This document shows positions 57,835-59,736 of a stretch of DNA of 59,736 nt, one piece after another; positions within the stretch are counted from its first letter, which is position 1, and each line of letters begins with the position of its first letter. This DNA comes from Terriglobia bacterium (GTDB lineage Bacteria; Acidobacteriota; UBA6911). Under the pieces are notes generated by a model, which worked only from the letters and a program-made list of their open reading frames with translations, searched no databases and was not told where the DNA came from. The position numbers and the translations under genes were made by a program. The DNA is taken from assembly GCA_020072565.1 (NCBI GenBank), contig JAIQGI010000043.1, positions 1-59,736 on the forward strand. The letters run 5' to 3'.

Positions 57835-59736
57835 TTATTCCTGCTTCAACACATCGACGGGATTCACGCGCGTCGCGGCACGAGCGGGGATGAATGTCGC
57901 GACGGCAATGACGAGCAGCATCGTTAAGGCAGCCGCCGTGTAGATCGCGGGGTCACGACTTGTGATGCCGAAGAGCCGACTCTCGACGACACGGCCGAAC
58001 ATCCAGGCGAGCGCCAAGCCGGCGACAAGACCCGTGGCGCCAAGAATGGCGGCCTGCCGTAACACCGACCGCATGATCTGCGTCGGGTCGGCACCGATCG
58101 CGAGCCGAATGCCGAATTCGTGCCGCCGCTCGGTCACCGTCTGCGCGAGGAGTCCGTGCACTCCGACGCCGGAAAGCAAAAAACCGATCGAGGCGAGCAG
58201 GCCGAGCAACGATGCAAACAGCCGTTGCTGGCCGAGACGCTGATCGATGATGGCGGCGAACGTGCGATCCGGATGGACGGGTACGGCCGGATCGATCGCC
58301 ACCGCCGCCCTCGCAATGATCCGACGGGCCCCCTCTCGTGTCAATGTCGATCGCACAAGCAGAAACGGTCTGCCGGCCGGGAAATGCGTCAGCGGGACAT
58401 AGAGCACCGGATCCGGCGGCTGATCGACCGCTCCAAAATGCGCTTGCCGCGCCACGCCGACGATACGGAGCGTGGAGGGCTCCGCCCGATACCGCGGCAT
58501 GAGTAATCGTCGGCCCACGACGTCGCTCGAGCCGAAGAGCGCGCGCGCGAGCGTCTCGCTGAGGACGACAGCCTCCTCGTTAGACGGCTCGTCTGGCGTG
58601 GCGCCAAAAGCTTCATCGTGGGTCAGAGCGCGGCCCCGCACCAGCGGGAGGTTCAGCGTGCGGAAGAATTCGCTGTCGACTGCGTTCACCGGTACTTCGG
58701 TGGCGGTCTTCGGGTCGGCCCCGGGCAGGTACACATCGAGGCCGATGGCGCGGCCGACGAGCGGGGCCTCGGACGCCAGCGCCACCGATTGCACGCCGGG
58801 CTCGTGCCGCAGGGCGTCGCTCAGTCGCTGTTCGTAGTCGAGCGCGCGCGCCGACGAGTAGCCGTGCTCGCGGAGGTTCATAGGAACCACCACCACGCCG
58901 GACGGATCGAAGCCCAGATCGACCGCGTGCAAATTGCGAATGGTGGACAGGAAGAGCAGCGCGCCGACGAGCAGAGCCAGCGAGAGCGCGATTTGCGAGG
59001 CCGCGAGCGTATGCCGCAGCCGTTTCGTGCGCGGCAGCTCGGCTCGCGCGCCGCGTCCCAGCGTGCCCGCGATCGAGATGCGCGCCGCCAGGAACGCCGG
59101 GGCGAGGCCAAAGCCCGCGCCCACGAGGATCGACAAGCACGCCGTGGCCGCGAGCACGCGCCAATCCACTACCACGCTGATCGACCCGAGCGCCGGAACG
59201 GCAAATCCAGCGAAAAGCTCACCCAACGCGAGCGCGACGCCCACGCCCGCCACGGCTCCGGCGAGCGCAAGGATCAGGCTTTCCACCAGCCGGAGTTGTA
59301 TGAGGCGCCTCGTCGAAGCGCCAAGAATTTTGCGGGTGGCGACGTCTCGAGCGCCTGCGATGCCGCGAAAGAGGAGCAGATTCGCGACGTTGGCCATGCC
59401 AAGCAGCACCAGGAGAGCTGCGACGCCGGCCATGAGTTGCACGGCGCGAAGCGCGACGGGCCGTGTCGTTGCAGGCGCGGCAAATCCCGGTTGAAGCATC
59501 GCACCGACAGTCTGGAATCGGGCCTTCCGACGCGGGTCCATGGCAGCAAGTGCCCGGAGCCGCCCGGTCAGCTCGGCGGTTGTCTGCTCGACGGTCGCGC
59601 CGTCGGCCATGCGGACAATGAATGCGTAAAAGGGACCGGGGGATGCCAGGCGGGCCCAGAGTTCCGGCGGGAACTGCGTCGCTCGCACGTACGCCATCCC
59701 GGGGATCCAGAAGTCCTCATGGGATTCAGCATCGGT
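57835..59736 (-). CDS. ADOP permease 9, truncated by the window edge
   Basis: The frame stays open to the last base (upstream residues AESHEDFWIPGMAYVRATQF), so the gene's start lies beyond 59736. Visible are the end of the first periplasmic domain, the middle block (GMANVANLLLFRGIAGARDV), the second periplasmic domain and the final block QTVTERRHEFGIRLAIGADP with TFIPARAATRVNPVDVLKQE. The DNA is markedly G+C-rich compared with ADOP 4 and 6. Confidence 0.88.
   Translation of the reverse strand, partial: TDAESHEDFWIPGMAYVRATQFPPELWARLASPGPFYAFIVRMADGATVEQTTAELTGRLRALAAMDPRRKARFQTVGAMLQPGFAAPATTRPVALRAVQLMAGVAALLVLLGMANVANLLLFRGIAGARDVATRKILGASTRRLIQLRLVESLILALAGAVAGVGVALALGELFAGFAVPALGSISVVVDWRVLAATACLSILVGAGFGLAPAFLAARISIAGTLGRGARAELPRTKRLRHTLAASQIALSLALLVGALLFLSTIRNLHAVDLGFDPSGVVVVPMNLREHGYSSARALDYEQRLSDALRHEPGVQSVALASEAPLVGRAIGLDVYLPGADPKTATEVPVNAVDSEFFRTLNLPLVRGRALTHDEAFGATPDEPSNEEAVVLSETLARALFGSSDVVGRRLLMPRYRAEPSTLRIVGVARQAHFGAVDQPPDPVLYVPLTHFPAGRPFLLVRSTLTREGARRIIARAAVAIDPAVPVHPDRTFAAIIDQRLGQQRLFASLLGLLASIGFLLSGVGVHGLLAQTVTERRHEFGIRLAIGADPTQIMRSVLRQAAILGATGLVAGLALAWMFGRVVESRLFGITSRDPAIYTAAALTMLLVIAVATFIPARAATRVNPVDVLKQE

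Overview
The window most resembles a chromosome segment or large accessory replicon of an Acidobacteriota bacterium (Solibacter/Bryobacter-like). The main reason is the density of ADOP permeases, large duplicated FtsX/MacB-type permeases without an ATPase. Eight are complete, one is cut by the window edge and one is a C-terminal remnant. Most follow a small PadR repressor, a pairing typical of Acidobacteriota. BlaI/M56-TonB and TPR-TlpA thioredoxin proteins fit the same assignment. No rRNA, complete tRNA, integrase, transposase, replication initiator or CRISPR array is visible, so plasmid, island or chromosome cannot be decided here.

Layout. (1) 1-1.3 kb: the end of a mobile-element-like segment with ssb and a zinc-ribbon gene, a terminator, and a tRNA-Thr 3'-half fragment with direct repeats that looks like an attachment site. 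(2) 1.6-11.9 kb: a defence island with a Gabija-type pair (OLD-family nuclease plus UvrD-like helicase), a large single-chain restriction-methylation enzyme of the ISP/IIG type, and a three-gene minus-strand cassette (two unknown proteins with weak ADP-ribosyltransferase-like motifs, then an AlbA/Schlafen-type ATP-binding protein). (3) 12.2-22.3 kb: three PadR-ADOP units with small secreted proteins. (4) 22.4-28.0 kb: about sixteen tightly packed, overlapping small genes of a plasmid/phage-like kind, followed by a decayed minus-strand gene pair. (5) 28.9-32.9 kb: a PadR-ADOP unit, a lipocalin-like secreted protein and a BlaI-like repressor. (6) 33.1-37.3 kb: more small element genes, including a RadC-like JAB protein, several zinc-ribbon proteins and an SH3-like protein. 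(7) 37.5-41.9 kb: BlaI, a frameshifted M56/TonB sensor and a TPR-thioredoxin protein. (8) 42.0-59.7 kb: ADOP units in tandem, a second TPR-thioredoxin gene, a stop-interrupted HTH antitoxin and ADOP remnants.

Regions 1, 4 and 6 are linked by a sequence signal. The string TTGACAATGCATTG, a -35 box fused to the perfect palindrome CAATGCATTG, occurs at 22445, 26325, 34087 and 35183. The first three have a good -10 box exactly 17 bases further on. A 9/10 match lies inside the promoter at 938-966. This suggests that several blocks of one uncharacterised element, now interleaved with ADOP cargo, are co-regulated by one DNA-binding protein not encoded in the window.

The strongest candidates for something undescribed are this small-gene element with its dispersed operator, the AlbA/Schlafen cassette in the defence island, and the (CT)6 tract whose loss of one unit would restore the M56 sensor frame.
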